NCBI RefSeq assembly: GCF_012910785.2
Contig: NZ_WTVH02000009.1
Coordinates: 186,001 to 250,000 of the forward strand
DNA: 64,000 bases
Direction: 5' to 3'
From: Aromatoleum buckelii
Lineage (GTDB): Bacteria; Pseudomonadota; Gammaproteobacteria; Burkholderiales; Rhodocyclaceae
Shown one piece after another: positions 27,231-36,533 of the stretch. A model generated the notes under the pieces. The model had not been told where the DNA came from. It did no database searches and saw nothing but the letters and a program-made list of their open reading frames with translations. Both the position numbers and the translations under genes were made by a program. Within the stretch, counting starts at the first letter, position 1. The number at the start of each line of letters is the position of its first letter.

Positions 27231-28943
27231 TCAGCGCTCCGGCGTGACCGCCGCGGCATCCTCGCGGAGGGCTTCGAGGGCCTGGTGTTCGGTCCGGTAG
27301 TCGGCGTGCTTGCCGAGCCGCAGCCACAGGCCCGTTTTCTGCATCACGTCGATGACCTGTTTTTTCAGGCCGCAAAAAGCCAGGTTCGTGTTCGTCCCGC
27401 GCAGCCGCTCGATGAGCAGCGAGAGCGTGTGCAGGCCGGTCGCATCGATCGTGTTGATGCCCGCGGCGGAGATCAGTACGGTGCGCAGGCCGGCGTGGGT
27501 CGCCGCTGCTGCGAGCACGGCGCGCTCGAAGGCTGCAGCGGTGACGAACGTGAGCGGGCTGTCGAAGCGCAGGATGACGATGGCCGGGTCGGGATGCTCG
27601 AGTCCGAAGCGTGCGAGGTCGCGGTAGGTGCCGTCGGGATGCAGGCCCAGCAGGGCCGTGCGCGGGCGCATCTCGCGGTAGAGCATCAACGCCAGTGACA
27701 GCAGCAATCCGGCGACGACGCCGTTCTGGATGTTCGGCGCGAACACCAGTGTGGCGATGAAGGTGAGCGTCGAGGCGAGGCCGTCGTCGCGCCCGGCCTG
27801 CCACGCGCGGGCGAGCGCCCGCAGATCGATCAGGCCGGTGATGACATGCAGGATGATCGCGGCAAGCACCGGCTTGGGCAGATGCCACAGGAGCGGCGTG
27901 AGGTAAAGCAGCGTCACGAGCACGCACGCGGCGGCGATCAGCGACGAGAGGCCGCTCCTCGCGCCGGAGACGTAGTTGAGCGCCGAACGCGAGAAAGAGG
28001 CGCTGACCGGCAACGCGCCGCTGATCGCCGCGGCGATTTTCGCCACACCCTGGCCGATCAGTTCCTGGTTCTGGTCCCAGTCCTGGCCGCTTTTCCCGGA
28101 GATCAGCTTGGCGCTCGAAGTCGCTTCCATGAAGCTCACCAGTGCGATGACGAAGGCAGTCGGGATCAGCGCGACTGCGGCATTCCAGTCGAATTCCGGA
28201 ACGCCGAGGACGGGGAGGCCGGCCGGGATCGCTCCGACGACCGCACCCCCGCGCGAGCCGTAGCCGACGGCGGCGGAGGTCGCTGTTGCGCAGGCGACGA
28301 CGATCAATACCGCCGGGGATCCTGGCGCAAAACGCTTGAGCAGGAGCAGTGCGAGCAGGGAGCCTGCTCCGAAGGCCGCCGACAGCGGATGCGCGGTGTC
28401 GAGGGCTCCCAGCGCCGTCCAGAAGTCGACCAGGAAATGTGTCGACTGCGGCATCACCACGCCGAGCAGCGCCGGCAATTGCGACAGCCCGATGATCAGG
28501 GCCGCGGCGTTGATGAAACCGGTCATCACCGGACGGGAAAGCAGATTCAGCAGCCAGCCGGCGCGCAGCGCACCGAGTGCCAGCTGGATGAGGCCCGACA
28601 GCAGCGCGAGCAGGATCGCGAGCGTCAGGAAGGCCGGGGACGCCGGGTCGGCGAACGGCAGCAGGCTCGCACCGGTGAGAATCGACGTCAGCGCGACGGG
28701 GCCGGTCGACAGCTGCGCGCACGAGCCGAAGAGCGCCGCGACGACTGCCGGCAGCAGCGCAGCGTAAAGCCCGACATGAGGCGGCAGGGAGGCGAGCTGT
28801 GCGTAGGCCAGCGACTGCGGGATCAGCATCAGCGCCACCGTGACGCCGGCGATCAGGTCGCCGCGCAGGGACGCTGCCGACCATTGCCGACGCCAGGCGA
28901 GGAAGGGGAGCAGGCGGTCGATCAGCGGCGGGAGCGAGGTCAT
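27231..28943 (-). CDS. SulP-family anion transporter with STAS domain
   Basis: 570-residue inner-membrane transporter. The N-terminal part has about 11-12 hydrophobic helices including the family signature [22 protein letters not shown] near residues 30-50, [12 protein letters not shown] and [17 protein letters not shown]. The C-terminal STAS domain spans about residues 435-550 ([20 protein letters not shown]). Members carry sulfate, bicarbonate or dicarboxylates; the substrate is not clear here. The start at 28943 (MTSLPPLI) is the family-like one, with an alternative 15 codons upstream. It is divergent from the GntR regulator, so it may share control with the glc genes. Confidence 0.92.
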   Translation of the reverse strand: MTSLPPLIDRLLPFLAWRRQWSAASLRGDLIAGVTVALMLIPQSLAYAQLASLPPHVGLYAALLPAVVAALFGSCAQLSTGPVALTSILTGASLLPFADPASPAFLTLAILLALLSGLIQLALGALRAGWLLNLLSRPVMTGFINAAALIIGLSQLPALLGVVMPQSTHFLVDFWTALGALDTAHPLSAAFGAGSLLALLLLKRFAPGSPAVLIVVACATATSAAVGYGSRGGAVVGAIPAGLPVLGVPEFDWNAAVALIPTAFVIALVSFMEATSSAKLISGKSGQDWDQNQELIGQGVAKIAAAISGALPVSASFSRSALNYVSGARSGLSSLIAAACVLVTLLYLTPLLWHLPKPVLAAIILHVITGLIDLRALARAWQAGRDDGLASTLTFIATLVFAPNIQNGVVAGLLLSLALMLYREMRPRTALLGLHPDGTYRDLARFGLEHPDPAIVILRFDSPLTFVTAAAFERAVLAAAATHAGLRTVLISAAGINTIDATGLHTLSLLIERLRGTNTNLAFCGLKKQVIDVMQKTGLWLRLGKHADYRTEHQALEALREDAAAVTPER

Positions 28944-29078
28944 TGAAACTGGAGCCTCGGGCGGCGGGCGGGAAGTCGATGGTAGCAAATGGCGGATGAA
29001 TGCATCGGCGCAATCGGCGGGGGCGCATCAGGGTAAGTCCCGATGCTGACATCGAAACGTTTGGAGGTTAGTATTCTG

Positions 29079-29095
29079 AAGTTGTCAGACAACTT
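29079..29095. promoter_or_regulatory. FadR-subfamily operator upstream of the glc regulator
   Basis: AAGTTGTCAGACAACTT has 8-bp perfect arms around one central base. It contains TTGTCAGACAA, which fits the TNGTNNNACNA pattern of FadR/LldR/GlcC-type GntR regulators. It ends 9 bp before the regulator ATG, inside the divergent spacer with the SulP gene. Autorepression is the natural reading. Confidence 0.8.
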
Positions 29096-29104
29096 TGCGA
29101 AGAC

Positions 29105-29860
29105 ATGAGCGCCGCCCCGATACCCGAACGTCCTCCCGATCTCAGCGCCGCCGTCGCCCGGCAGCTCGAGCAGTGGATCAGCGAGCAGCAGCTCCCGAAG
29201 GGTGCGCAGCTGCCGACGGAAAAGCTGCTGTGCGAGAAATTCGGCGTGAGCCGGGCGGTTATCCGGGAAGCGATCTCGCGGCTCAAGGCCGACGGATGTG
29301 TGACGACGCGCCAAGGGTCGGGCGCCTATGTCGCTGCGCCTCCGGGTCACGGCAGTTTTCGCCTGCTGCACGGACTGTTGCCGTCCGCGACGATCCCGAC
29401 GGACGAGATCTCGGATGTTTTCGAGCTGCGCTGTCTCGTCGAAACCGGCGCGGCCGAGCGCGCCGCGCTGCGCCGCACGCCGGCGGACCTGGCCCGCATG
29501 CGCGAAGCGCTAGCGCGGATGGACGAGGCGCTGGCGGCGGGATCCGATGCGGTGGGGGACGACGACGCGTTCCATGTCGCCATCGCCGCGGCGACGCAGA
29601 ATCCGCATATCGAGCGCTTCCAGGCTTTCATGGGGCGCCAGTTCTCCGATTCCCGGGCGCCCACTTGGAGCGGCGAGGGCCACCGCAGCGGACGTGCGCG
29701 GCAGGCGCAGGCCGAACATGCAAGGATTTTCGACGCGATCGCGTGTGGCGATGCGGACGCTGCGCGTGCTGCGGCGCAGGCCCATCTCGTATGCGCCGCG
29801 CGCCGCCTCGGGCTCGATCCGCTGCGCTGGGGTAATGAACGACTGGAGGGGACACAATGA
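29105..29860 (+). CDS. GntR/FadR-family transcriptional regulator of the glycolate operon
   Basis: 251 residues. The winged-helix domain shows LPTEKLLCEKFGVSRAVIREAISRLKADG (helix-turn-helix, about residues 37-65) and RQGSGAYVA. The C-terminal FCD all-helical ligand domain carries the expected Asp and His metal ligands (DDDAFHVAIAAA; HARIFDAI). It overlaps glcD by 4 bp (ATGA), so it is the first gene of the glc operon. By family and context it probably senses glycolate or lactate, like GlcC or LldR. Confidence 0.92.
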   Translation: MSAAPIPERPPDLSAAVARQLEQWISEQQLPKGAQLPTEKLLCEKFGVSRAVIREAISRLKADGCVTTRQGSGAYVAAPPGHGSFRLLHGLLPSATIPTDEISDVFELRCLVETGAAERAALRRTPADLARMREALARMDEALAAGSDAVGDDDAFHVAIAAATQNPHIERFQAFMGRQFSDSRAPTWSGEGHRSGRARQAQAEHARIFDAIACGDADAARAAAQAHLVCAARRLGLDPLRWGNERLEGTQ

Positions 29861-31368
29861 ACTTCGACGCCGAAGCGCCGGCACCGGGAGAGCGGGACGT
29901 CGATTTTTCCGCAGTCGACAAGGTGCGGCTGGTCGAAGCGCTGGCGCGCGTGCTGCCGGCCGGGGCGCTGAGGTATGACGCCGAGGATCTGCGCCCGTAC
30001 GAATGCGACGGTCTTTCCGCATACCGGCAGCTGCCGCTGATTGTTGCGCTGCCGACGCGCGAAGAAGAGGTCGTCGAGGTGCTGCGCACCTGTCATGAGC
30101 TGGGCGTGCCGGTGGTCGCGCGCGGCGCGGGCACCGGCCTGTCGGGCGGCGCGCTGCCGCATGCGCATGGCGTCGTGCTGTCGCTCGCGCGCTTCAACCG
30201 CATCCTGCATCTCGACCCGCATGCGCGCACCGCGGTGGTTCAGCCGGGGGTGCGCAACTTGGCGATCTCGGAAGCGGCGGCACCACACGGGCTTTATTAC
30301 GCGCCGGACCCGTCGTCGCAGATCGCGTGCACGATCGGCGGCAACGTCGCGGAGAACTCGGGCGGCGTGCATTGCCTGAAGTACGGCCTGACGGTGCATA
30401 ACCTGCTGCGCGTGCGGGGCGTGACGATCGAAGGCGAGATCGTCGAGATCGGCAATCACGGGCTCGACGCGCCCGGCTACGACCTGCTCGCGCTGATTAC
30501 AGGCTCGGAAGGAATGCTGGCCGTCGTCACCGAAGTGACCGTCAAGCTCACGCCCAAACCGCAGCTCGCGCAGTGCGTGCTCGCCGCGTTCGACGACGTT
30601 ATCCGCGCGGGCGAAGCGGTCGCGGAGATCATCGCGGCAGGCATCATCCCCGCCGGACTCGAGATGATGGACCAGCCGGCGACCGCCGCAGTCGAGCAGT
30701 TCGTGCATGCGGGCTACCCGCTCGATGCGAAAGCGATCCTGCTGTGCGAATCGGACGGCACGCCCGAAGAGGTCGCCGAGGAGGTCGCGCGCGTCCGTGC
30801 GGTCCTCGAGGCGGGCGGTGCGACCGAGATTCGCGTGTCGCGCGACGAGGCCGAGCGGATGCGCTTCTGGGCCGGGCGCAAGGCGGCGTTTCCCGCTGCG
30901 GGGCGCATCTCGCCGGACTACTACTGCATGGACGGCACGATTCCGAGGAAGCGCCTCGGCGAGATGCTCGAAGCGATCCAGGCGATGGAGCGCAAGCACG
31001 GGCTGCGCTGCATCAACGTCTTTCACGCCGGCGACGGCAATCTGCATCCGCTGATCCTGTTCGACGCGAACGAGCCGGGCGAACTCGCGCGGGCGGAAGA
31101 CTTCGGCGCTGAAATCCTCGAGCTGTCGGTCGCGCTCGGCGGCACGATCACCGGCGAACATGGCGTCGGCATCGAGAAGATCAACCAGATGTGCAGCCAG
31201 TTTTCGCGGCCCGAGATCACGACGTTCTTCCGCGTGAAGGCGGCGTTCGATCCGGCCGGGCTGCTCAATCCCGGCAAGGCGATTCCGACGCTGAACCGCT
31301 GCGCCGAGTACGGCCGCGAGCGGGTCAGCAAAGGGCATGTGCCGTATCCGGATATCCCCCGCTTCTGA
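29857..31368 (+). CDS. glcD: Glycolate oxidase FAD-binding subunit GlcD
   Basis: 503-residue FAD subunit of the membrane-associated glycolate oxidase, which converts glycolate to glyoxylate. The PCMH-type FAD domain shows RGAGTGLSGGALP near residue 88, PDPSSQIACTIGGNVAENSGG near 150 and GYDLLALITGSEGMLAVVTE. The C-terminal oxidase domain ends with HGVGIEKI and FDPAGLLNPGK. D-lactate dehydrogenases are close relatives, but linkage to glcE and glcF supports glycolate oxidase. Confidence 0.95.
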   Translation: MNFDAEAPAPGERDVDFSAVDKVRLVEALARVLPAGALRYDAEDLRPYECDGLSAYRQLPLIVALPTREEEVVEVLRTCHELGVPVVARGAGTGLSGGALPHAHGVVLSLARFNRILHLDPHARTAVVQPGVRNLAISEAAAPHGLYYAPDPSSQIACTIGGNVAENSGGVHCLKYGLTVHNLLRVRGVTIEGEIVEIGNHGLDAPGYDLLALITGSEGMLAVVTEVTVKLTPKPQLAQCVLAAFDDVIRAGEAVAEIIAAGIIPAGLEMMDQPATAAVEQFVHAGYPLDAKAILLCESDGTPEEVAEEVARVRAVLEAGGATEIRVSRDEAERMRFWAGRKAAFPAAGRISPDYYCMDGTIPRKRLGEMLEAIQAMERKHGLRCINVFHAGDGNLHPLILFDANEPGELARAEDFGAEILELSVALGGTITGEHGVGIEKINQMCSQFSRPEITTFFRVKAAFDPAGLLNPGKAIPTLNRCAEYGRERVSKGHVPYPDIPRF

Positions 31369-31541
31369 TGGAGAAGGGGTGGATCCAGCTGCTGCTCGTC
31401 GGCGTGCCGGTGCTGTCGCTGATCGGTTCGTGGCTGGCGCTGCGGGTGGTCGCGCAGCGCGGCGCGCGGCGGCGGCGGGGGGAATCCGGGACGGAGCACA
31501 AGAAAATCATCAAGGCAGAGGCGAATGAGCGATTTGATTGA
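31368..31541 (+). CDS. Small single-pass membrane protein inside the glc operon
   Basis: 57 residues. WIQLLLVGVPVLSLIGSWLAL at residues 5-25 is one strong transmembrane helix, followed by a very basic Arg-rich segment (RGARRRRG) and a charged tail (EHKKIIKAEANERFD). The ATG forms TGATG with the glcD stop. The end overlaps glcE by 17 bp in another frame. GC3 bias and coupling at both ends support translation. I recognise no family; it could anchor GlcDEF to the membrane (inference). Confidence 0.65.
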   Translation: MEKGWIQLLLVGVPVLSLIGSWLALRVVAQRGARRRRGESGTEHKKIIKAEANERFD

Positions 31542-32607
31542 GCAGTGGCAGGAACGCGTGCGGGCAGCCTCAGCGGCCGGGACTGCGCTGCAGATCCGCG
31601 GCGGTGGGACAAAAGCGTTTTACGGGCGGGCGCCGGCCGGCGAGGCCTTCGACGTGCGGGGGCACGCCGGCGTCGTCAACTACGAACCGACCGAGCTGGT
31701 CGTCACGGCGCGGGCCGGCACGCCGCTCGCCGAACTCGAAGCGCTGCTCGACGATAGCCGGCAGATGCTGGCGTTCGAACCGCCGCATTTCGGCGCCACG
31801 GCGACGATCGGTGGTTGTGTCGCAGCCGGGCTTTCCGGGCCGCGCCGCGCGGCGGCCGGTGCGTTGCGCGATTTCGTTCTGGGCGTGAAGATCCTCGATG
31901 GCCGCGGGGAAGTGCTCACGTTCGGTGGCCAAGTGATGAAGAACGTTGCCGGCTACGACGTGTCGCGGCTGATCGCGGGCAGCCTCGGGACCCTGGGCGT
32001 GATTCTGGAGGTGTCGCTGAAAGTGCTGCCGCGGCCCGTCGCGGAAGCGACGTTGAGCCTCGCGATGAGCGAAGGCGAGGCGATCGCGCGGCTCAACGAA
32101 TGGGGCGGTCAGCCGCTGCCGCTATCGGCGTCGGCGTGGAGCGACGGGGTGTTGAACGTGCGCCTGTCGGGCGCGGAAGCCGCAGTGCGCTCGGCGCTCG
32201 TGCGGCTCGGCGGGGAGGTGGTCGCGGAGGATGCGGCCGACGCGTTCTGGGCAGGGCTGCGCGAACAGACTACGGACTTCTTCGGCGACGCAGCGCTCGA
32301 CGAGGCAGGGACATCCCTGTGGCGGCTGTCGGTGCCAAGTTCCGCCGCGCCGCTGAAACTGGACGGGCAGCAGTTGATCGAGTGGGGTGGCGCGCTGCGC
32401 TGGCTGCGCTCGACGGCCGCGGCGGAAGCCATCCGCGAGCGGACGGCGGCGCTCGGCGGCCATGCGACGCTGTTCCGCGGCGGCGACCGGACGACCGAGG
32501 TTTTCCATCCGCTGCCGGCTCCGCTGATGACGATCCACCGCCGCCTCAAGCACGCCTTCGACCCGGCCGGCGTCTTCAATCCCGGCCGCCTCTACGAGGG
32601 ACTCTGA
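31525..32607 (+). CDS. glcE: Glycolate oxidase subunit GlcE
   Basis: 360-residue second FAD-domain subunit of glycolate oxidase, shorter than GlcD because it lacks most of the FAD-oxidase C-terminal domain. LQIRGGGTKAFYG near residue 25, FGATATIGGCVAAGLSGPRR near 90 and GGQVMKNVAGYDVSRLIAGSLGTLG near 133 are the GlcE forms of the PCMH FAD motifs. The end FDPAGVFNPGRLY is conserved. It overlaps the small membrane protein gene by 17 bp and lies 2 bp before glcF. Confidence 0.95.
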   Translation: MSDLIEQWQERVRAASAAGTALQIRGGGTKAFYGRAPAGEAFDVRGHAGVVNYEPTELVVTARAGTPLAELEALLDDSRQMLAFEPPHFGATATIGGCVAAGLSGPRRAAAGALRDFVLGVKILDGRGEVLTFGGQVMKNVAGYDVSRLIAGSLGTLGVILEVSLKVLPRPVAEATLSLAMSEGEAIARLNEWGGQPLPLSASAWSDGVLNVRLSGAEAAVRSALVRLGGEVVAEDAADAFWAGLREQTTDFFGDAALDEAGTSLWRLSVPSSAAPLKLDGQQLIEWGGALRWLRSTAAAEAIRERTAALGGHATLFRGGDRTTEVFHPLPAPLMTIHRRLKHAFDPAGVFNPGRLYEGL

Positions 32608-32609
32608 AC

Positions 32610-33854
32610 ATGCAGACCCGGCTTGCCGACTTCATCAAGGACACGCCCGAAGGCCGCGAGGCCGAAGCGATCCTGCGCAGCTGCGTGCATTGCGGTTTTT
32701 GCACCGCGACGTGTCCGACCTACCAGCTGCTCGGCGACGAGCTCGACGGGCCGCGCGGACGGATCTACCTGATCAAGCAGCTGCTGGAGGGGCACGACGT
32801 CACCGAAAAGACGCGCCTGCATCTGGATCGCTGCCTGACGTGCCGCTCGTGCGAAACCACCTGCCCGTCCGGCGTGCAGTACGGTCGCCTCGCCGATATC
32901 GGCCGCCACCTCGTCGAAGCACGGGTGCCGCGTACCGGCGCGGACCGTGCGAAGCGCTGGGCGCTGCGCGAGTTCGTTCCGCGCGCCGGGCTGTTCGGCG
33001 CCGCGATGAAGGCGGGCCGCGCCGTGCGCAGCCTGCTGCCGCCGGCGCTGCGGGAGAAAGTCGCCGAGCTTCGGCGCGCCGGACCATGGCCCGCGCCGCG
33101 CCATCCCCGACGCATGATCGCGCTGGCCGGTTGTGCGCAACCGGCGATGGCGCCGTCGATCAACGCTGCGACTGCGCGCGTCCTCGACACGCTGGGTGTG
33201 TCGCTCGTCGAGATGCCGAGGGCCGGCTGTTGCGGCGCGGTGCGTTATCACCTCAACGACCAGGAAGGCGGACGGGACGATGCGCGTCGCAACATCGACA
33301 CGTGGTGGCCGGCCATCGAGCGCGGCGAGGTCGAGGCGATCGTCATGACCGCTTCGGGCTGCGGGATGCAGGTCAGGGACTACGGGCACCTGCTCGCGCA
33401 GGATGCGGCTTATGCCGACCGGGCCGCGCGCATCGCAGCGATGACCCGCGACGTCGCCGAGGTCCTCGCCGCCGAAAGCGACCGGTTGCGCGGGCTGCTG
33501 GAGCGTCGTCGCGGCGAGCCGGATCCGGTCGCGTTTCATTCGCCGTGCACGCTGCAGCATGGGCAGCGGATTCGCGGCGTCGTCGAAAATCTGCTCGCCG
33601 CGGCAGGATATTCACTGACGCCGGTGCGCGACGCCCATTTGTGCTGCGGTTCGGCCGGCACCTATTCGCTGCTGCAGCCGGAATTGTCGCAGCGCCTGCG
33701 CGACGACAAGCTGGCCGCGCTCGGCGAAGGCGGGGCGCCGCTGATCGCGTCGGCCAACATAGGTTGCATCGGCCATCTTCAGGGCGGCACGGCGACGCCG
33801 GTGCGGCACTGGATCGAGCTCATCGACAGCCGGCTGAACGGCACGGTGCTCTGA
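32610..33854 (+). CDS. glcF: Glycolate oxidase iron-sulfur subunit GlcF
   Basis: 414 residues. The N-terminal 2x[4Fe-4S] region has CVHCGFCTATCP and CLTCRSCETTCP. The C-terminal part has two CCG domains (AGCCGAVRYHL; LCCGSAGTYSLLQ). It transfers electrons from GlcD/E to the quinone pool. ATG 32610 follows glcE by 2 bp; the frame stays open upstream inside glcE without family sequence. It is the last gene of the operon and convergent with maoC (20 bp). Confidence 0.96.
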   Translation: MQTRLADFIKDTPEGREAEAILRSCVHCGFCTATCPTYQLLGDELDGPRGRIYLIKQLLEGHDVTEKTRLHLDRCLTCRSCETTCPSGVQYGRLADIGRHLVEARVPRTGADRAKRWALREFVPRAGLFGAAMKAGRAVRSLLPPALREKVAELRRAGPWPAPRHPRRMIALAGCAQPAMAPSINAATARVLDTLGVSLVEMPRAGCCGAVRYHLNDQEGGRDDARRNIDTWWPAIERGEVEAIVMTASGCGMQVRDYGHLLAQDAAYADRAARIAAMTRDVAEVLAAESDRLRGLLERRRGEPDPVAFHSPCTLQHGQRIRGVVENLLAAAGYSLTPVRDAHLCCGSAGTYSLLQPELSQRLRDDKLAALGEGGAPLIASANIGCIGHLQGGTATPVRHWIELIDSRLNGTVL

Positions 33855-33874
33855 GTGCGACCCGGCCGTCGTGT

Positions 33875-34318
33875 TCACCGTCCGGGATTGTCGGCGACCA
33901 GCATTTTCGCCTCGGCTTCGGCGACCTTAACGCCGTCCTGATTCGTGCACGCGCCGGACAGGCTGACGATGCCGCCCTGGTGTTTCGGCTTGTCATCCAG
34001 CGCCTCGACTGTCCACACCATCGTCAGCGTGTCGCCGGCGACGACCGGCGCGATGAACCGTGACGTGTGCTCGACGTAGGCGATCGCGGTGCCGTGAAAA
34101 ACCATACCGAGGTGGGCGGCCATGAACGACGTGGTCACGTAGCCGTGTGCGATCCGGCTGCCGTACCGGCTCTGCCCGGCGATGCGCTGGTTCACGTGCA
34201 GCGGATTGAAGTCTCCGAACAGGCCTGCGCTGAGCACGATGTGGGTTTCGGTCAGGGTCATCGAGGTTTCGAATGCGTCGCCGATGCGCACCTCGTTGTA
34301 ACCGCGTCCTGAATGCAT
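33875..34318 (-). CDS. MaoC-like hotdog-fold hydratase/dehydratase
   Basis: 147-residue single-hotdog protein. The hydratase 2 motif is complete: Asp and His in LFGDFNPLHVN near residues 34-44 are the catalytic pair of R-specific enoyl-CoA hydratases, followed by RIAHGYVTTSF. Likely acts on (R)-3-hydroxyacyl-CoA or a related acyl-CoA. No acyl-CoA pathway genes are adjacent, so the pathway is open. Confidence 0.85.
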   Translation of the reverse strand: MHSGRGYNEVRIGDAFETSMTLTETHIVLSAGLFGDFNPLHVNQRIAGQSRYGSRIAHGYVTTSFMAAHLGMVFHGTAIAYVEHTSRFIAPVVAGDTLTMVWTVEALDDKPKHQGGIVSLSGACTNQDGVKVAEAEAKMLVADNPGR

Positions 34319-34452
34319 GCCTAGCTCCTTCGCAATATGAGTGGATATGAGGTGTGATGCATTTCACGCAACACACGTAGCAGACTGGCATGAACGTACC
34401 GCAGCGCGGCGCCGCTGGCTATCATTGCCGGCGGTCAATCCCGGTCGTAACC

Positions 34453-35337
34453 ATGCCACTCATCGTCGAAACCTGCATCGCACGGCATATCGGGGATCGG
34501 AGCGAACAGCAGGATCGCGTCGCGGTGTTCGGGCATCCATCGCAGCCCGGCACGATGATCGCCGTTCTTGCCGACGGCATGGGCGGACACGCTGGCGGCG
34601 AACTTGCGGCGGAACAGGTGGTGCTCCATGCGAGGCGGAATTTCGAAGCCAGCGTTCCGCACGCCGGCAGCCCCGGGCAACTGCTGGAGAAAATCGTCAC
34701 CGACGCCCACGGAGGGATCCGGCGGGTTCGGGCTGGCACCGGGAAGGATCCGCACAGCACCGCTGTCGCAGTGATGCTGCGAGGCGGGCAGGCGGACTGG
34801 ATCCACTGCGGTGATTCGCGCGTCTATCACTTTCGTGGAAGCGAGACGATGCGCCGCAGCCAGGACCATTCGCTGGTCGCCGAACTGCAGCGCCGGGGCA
34901 GGCTGGACGAGGCCGGGGCGGCGTTTCATCCGCAGCGCGGCGTCCTGTTGTCGTGTCTCGGCGGTCACCGGCCGCCGCAGATCGCGTTCGGCGAAGCTCC
35001 CGCATCGGCCGGCGACAATTTCCTGGTGTGTTCGGATGGGCTGTGGCGCCATTTTCCCGACGACGAACTGGCGACGGTGATCGCCTCGAACCCGGCGCGG
35101 GACGCGGCCGAGACGCTCGTCCGGCTCGCCCGCCGGCGGGCGGCCGGAAGCGGCGACAACATCTCGCTCGTCGTCATGAAGGTGTGCAGCGCTGCGGCGC
35201 AGGCAGGTGCCGGACACCCCGAGGCTATATCCGCAACCAGTTGCGCCGCCAGAAAATCGCCGCCATCCCCAGTGCCACCGACCCCATCATCCCCATTGCG
35301 ACAGGGAAGCCCCAGTCTTCGGCGAGCAGCGGCATGA
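34453..35337 (+). CDS. PP2C-type protein serine/threonine phosphatase
   Basis: 294 residues. PP2C metal and phosphate motifs: DRSEQQDRVAVF (first Asp), VLADGMGGHAGGE, HCGDSRVYHFR, QDHSLVAEL, LVCSDGLWRHF and GSGDNISLVVMK. The catalytic domain ends at about residue 245. The remaining 50 residues are a Ser/Pro-rich tail that reads across the 3' end of corA on the opposite strand (113-bp overlap). ATG 34453 gives the domain-proximal start; an ATG at 34390 is possible. No partner kinase gene is adjacent. Confidence 0.88.
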   Translation: MPLIVETCIARHIGDRSEQQDRVAVFGHPSQPGTMIAVLADGMGGHAGGELAAEQVVLHARRNFEASVPHAGSPGQLLEKIVTDAHGGIRRVRAGTGKDPHSTAVAVMLRGGQADWIHCGDSRVYHFRGSETMRRSQDHSLVAELQRRGRLDEAGAAFHPQRGVLLSCLGGHRPPQIAFGEAPASAGDNFLVCSDGLWRHFPDDELATVIASNPARDAAETLVRLARRRAAGSGDNISLVVMKVCSAAAQAGAGHPEAISATSCAARKSPPSPVPPTPSSPLRQGSPSLRRAAA

Positions 35338-36331
35338 CTTCGAAGTTCATGCCGAAGATGCCGGTGATCAGGGTCGCCGGCAGGAACAGCGTCGTCAGCA
35401 CGGTGAGAATCCGCACCTCGACGTTGAGGCGGTTGCTGACCGACGACAAATAGATGTCCATCAGGTCGCCGAGCAGTTCGCGCACGGCGTCGAGCGTCTC
35501 GATGACGTGGACCAGATGGTCGTAGATATCGCGCAGGTACAGACGCGTGTCGGCGCTGAAGAACCTGCTCTCGCCCCGGATCAGGCCGTTCAGCACCTCC
35601 CGCAGCGGCCAGATCGCCCGTCGCAGCAGGTGCGTGTCGTGCTTGACGAGGTTGATCGTTTTCAGCAGCGCCGGCGTCGGACTGGCGAGCGCATCATCTT
35701 CGAGATCCTCGGCAGTGTCGCCCAGGCGATCGACGATGACGAAATACTGGTCCACGATCGCGTCGAGCAGCGTGTAAGCGAGATAGTCGGTGCCGTGCTG
35801 CAGGAATGGCGCTCCCGGGACGCGCATCCGCTCGCGGATCGGTTCGAAAGTGCCGCTGCGCCGTTCCTGGAACGTCAGCACGAAGTTTTCGCCGAGCACG
35901 AGGCTGACCTGATCCGAGCTGAGCGTGCGCGTCGCGCTGTCGTATTCGAACACCCTCGCCACGCAGTAGAGATACGTCCCGTAGTCTTCGATCTTCGGGC
36001 GCTGATGAGTGTTCAGGATATCTTCGAGCACCAGCGGATGGAGCCCGAAGCGGCGTCCGATCTCGCCGAGGATTTCGGCGTCCTGCAGGCCATACACGTT
36101 GAGCCACAGCCGCTTGTGCTGCGGCCGGTAGGCGCGCGATTCGGCGATGCTCTCAAAGCGATGCTCCTCGATTCCGTCATCGTCGTAGGCGAGCAGCGAG
36201 ATCAGCGGGTGGTCCGTCTTGACTGCGCCGACATGCACCAGCGTGCCGGGCGGCAGGCCCGCCTTGACCGCCGTCAGCGACTTAGACTTGCGGCGTTTCG
36301 TGTTGGCTCGTGTCGTATTCATCTGTCGCAC
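35225..36331 (-). CDS. corA: CorA-type magnesium/cobalt transporter
   Basis: 368 residues. A large cytosolic funnel domain is followed by two C-terminal transmembrane helices, with the pore signature GMNFE (residues about 328-332) between them and FWRRNWL at the end. It forms a pentameric Mg2+ channel in the inner membrane. The N-terminal 25 residues are Lys/Arg/Thr-rich. It is divergent from pntAA across 270 bp. Confidence 0.96.
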   Translation of the reverse strand: MRQMNTTRANTKRRKSKSLTAVKAGLPPGTLVHVGAVKTDHPLISLLAYDDDGIEEHRFESIAESRAYRPQHKRLWLNVYGLQDAEILGEIGRRFGLHPLVLEDILNTHQRPKIEDYGTYLYCVARVFEYDSATRTLSSDQVSLVLGENFVLTFQERRSGTFEPIRERMRVPGAPFLQHGTDYLAYTLLDAIVDQYFVIVDRLGDTAEDLEDDALASPTPALLKTINLVKHDTHLLRRAIWPLREVLNGLIRGESRFFSADTRLYLRDIYDHLVHVIETLDAVRELLGDLMDIYLSSVSNRLNVEVRILTVLTTLFLPATLITGIFGMNFEVMPLLAEDWGFPVAMGMMGSVALGMAAIFWRRNWLRI

Positions 36332-36499
36332 TGCAAAAAAACGGTATTGCGTTGAAGTAGGGTATCAGTATTATCCCGTATGCGCTGCTCATGCATCGGC
36401 CTTGATGCAGAGCAAGAAATTCATAAAAGCAACAGGGTGACGGCGCATTCACCCACGAATACTTGCGGATCACGGGGGAGGGCGGGCGACGGACCCGAT

Positions 36500-36533
36500 C
36501 GGGTGGCAGCGGTTGCTGCCTCCCGGTTTTTTT
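36500..36533 (+). terminator. Terminator-like hairpin in the pntAA leader
   Basis: GGGTGGCAGC-GGTT-GCTGCCTCCC (10-bp arms with one T-T mismatch, flanked by C/G) is followed by GG and seven T. It lies 69 bp before the pntAA ATG and points with pnt. The palindrome ACCCGATCGGGT (36493-36504) shares bases with the left arm, so it can compete with it. The only gene upstream is the divergent corA, so this hairpin is in a leader, not at a gene end. Read-through control (attenuation) or a short RNA ending here are both possible. Confidence 0.7.

Noticed and set aside
26911-29052. 713-codon minus frame across SulP and rpmB
   Set aside because: Only its last 78 codons (rpmB) are real; the rest is an out-of-frame shadow of the SulP gene.
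36436-36455. Hairpin GGGTGA/TCACCC in the pnt leader with a loose look of a fluoride riboswitch
   Set aside because: The conserved ATG in the loop and the downstream pseudoknot partner are missing, and pnt is not a known fluoride gene.
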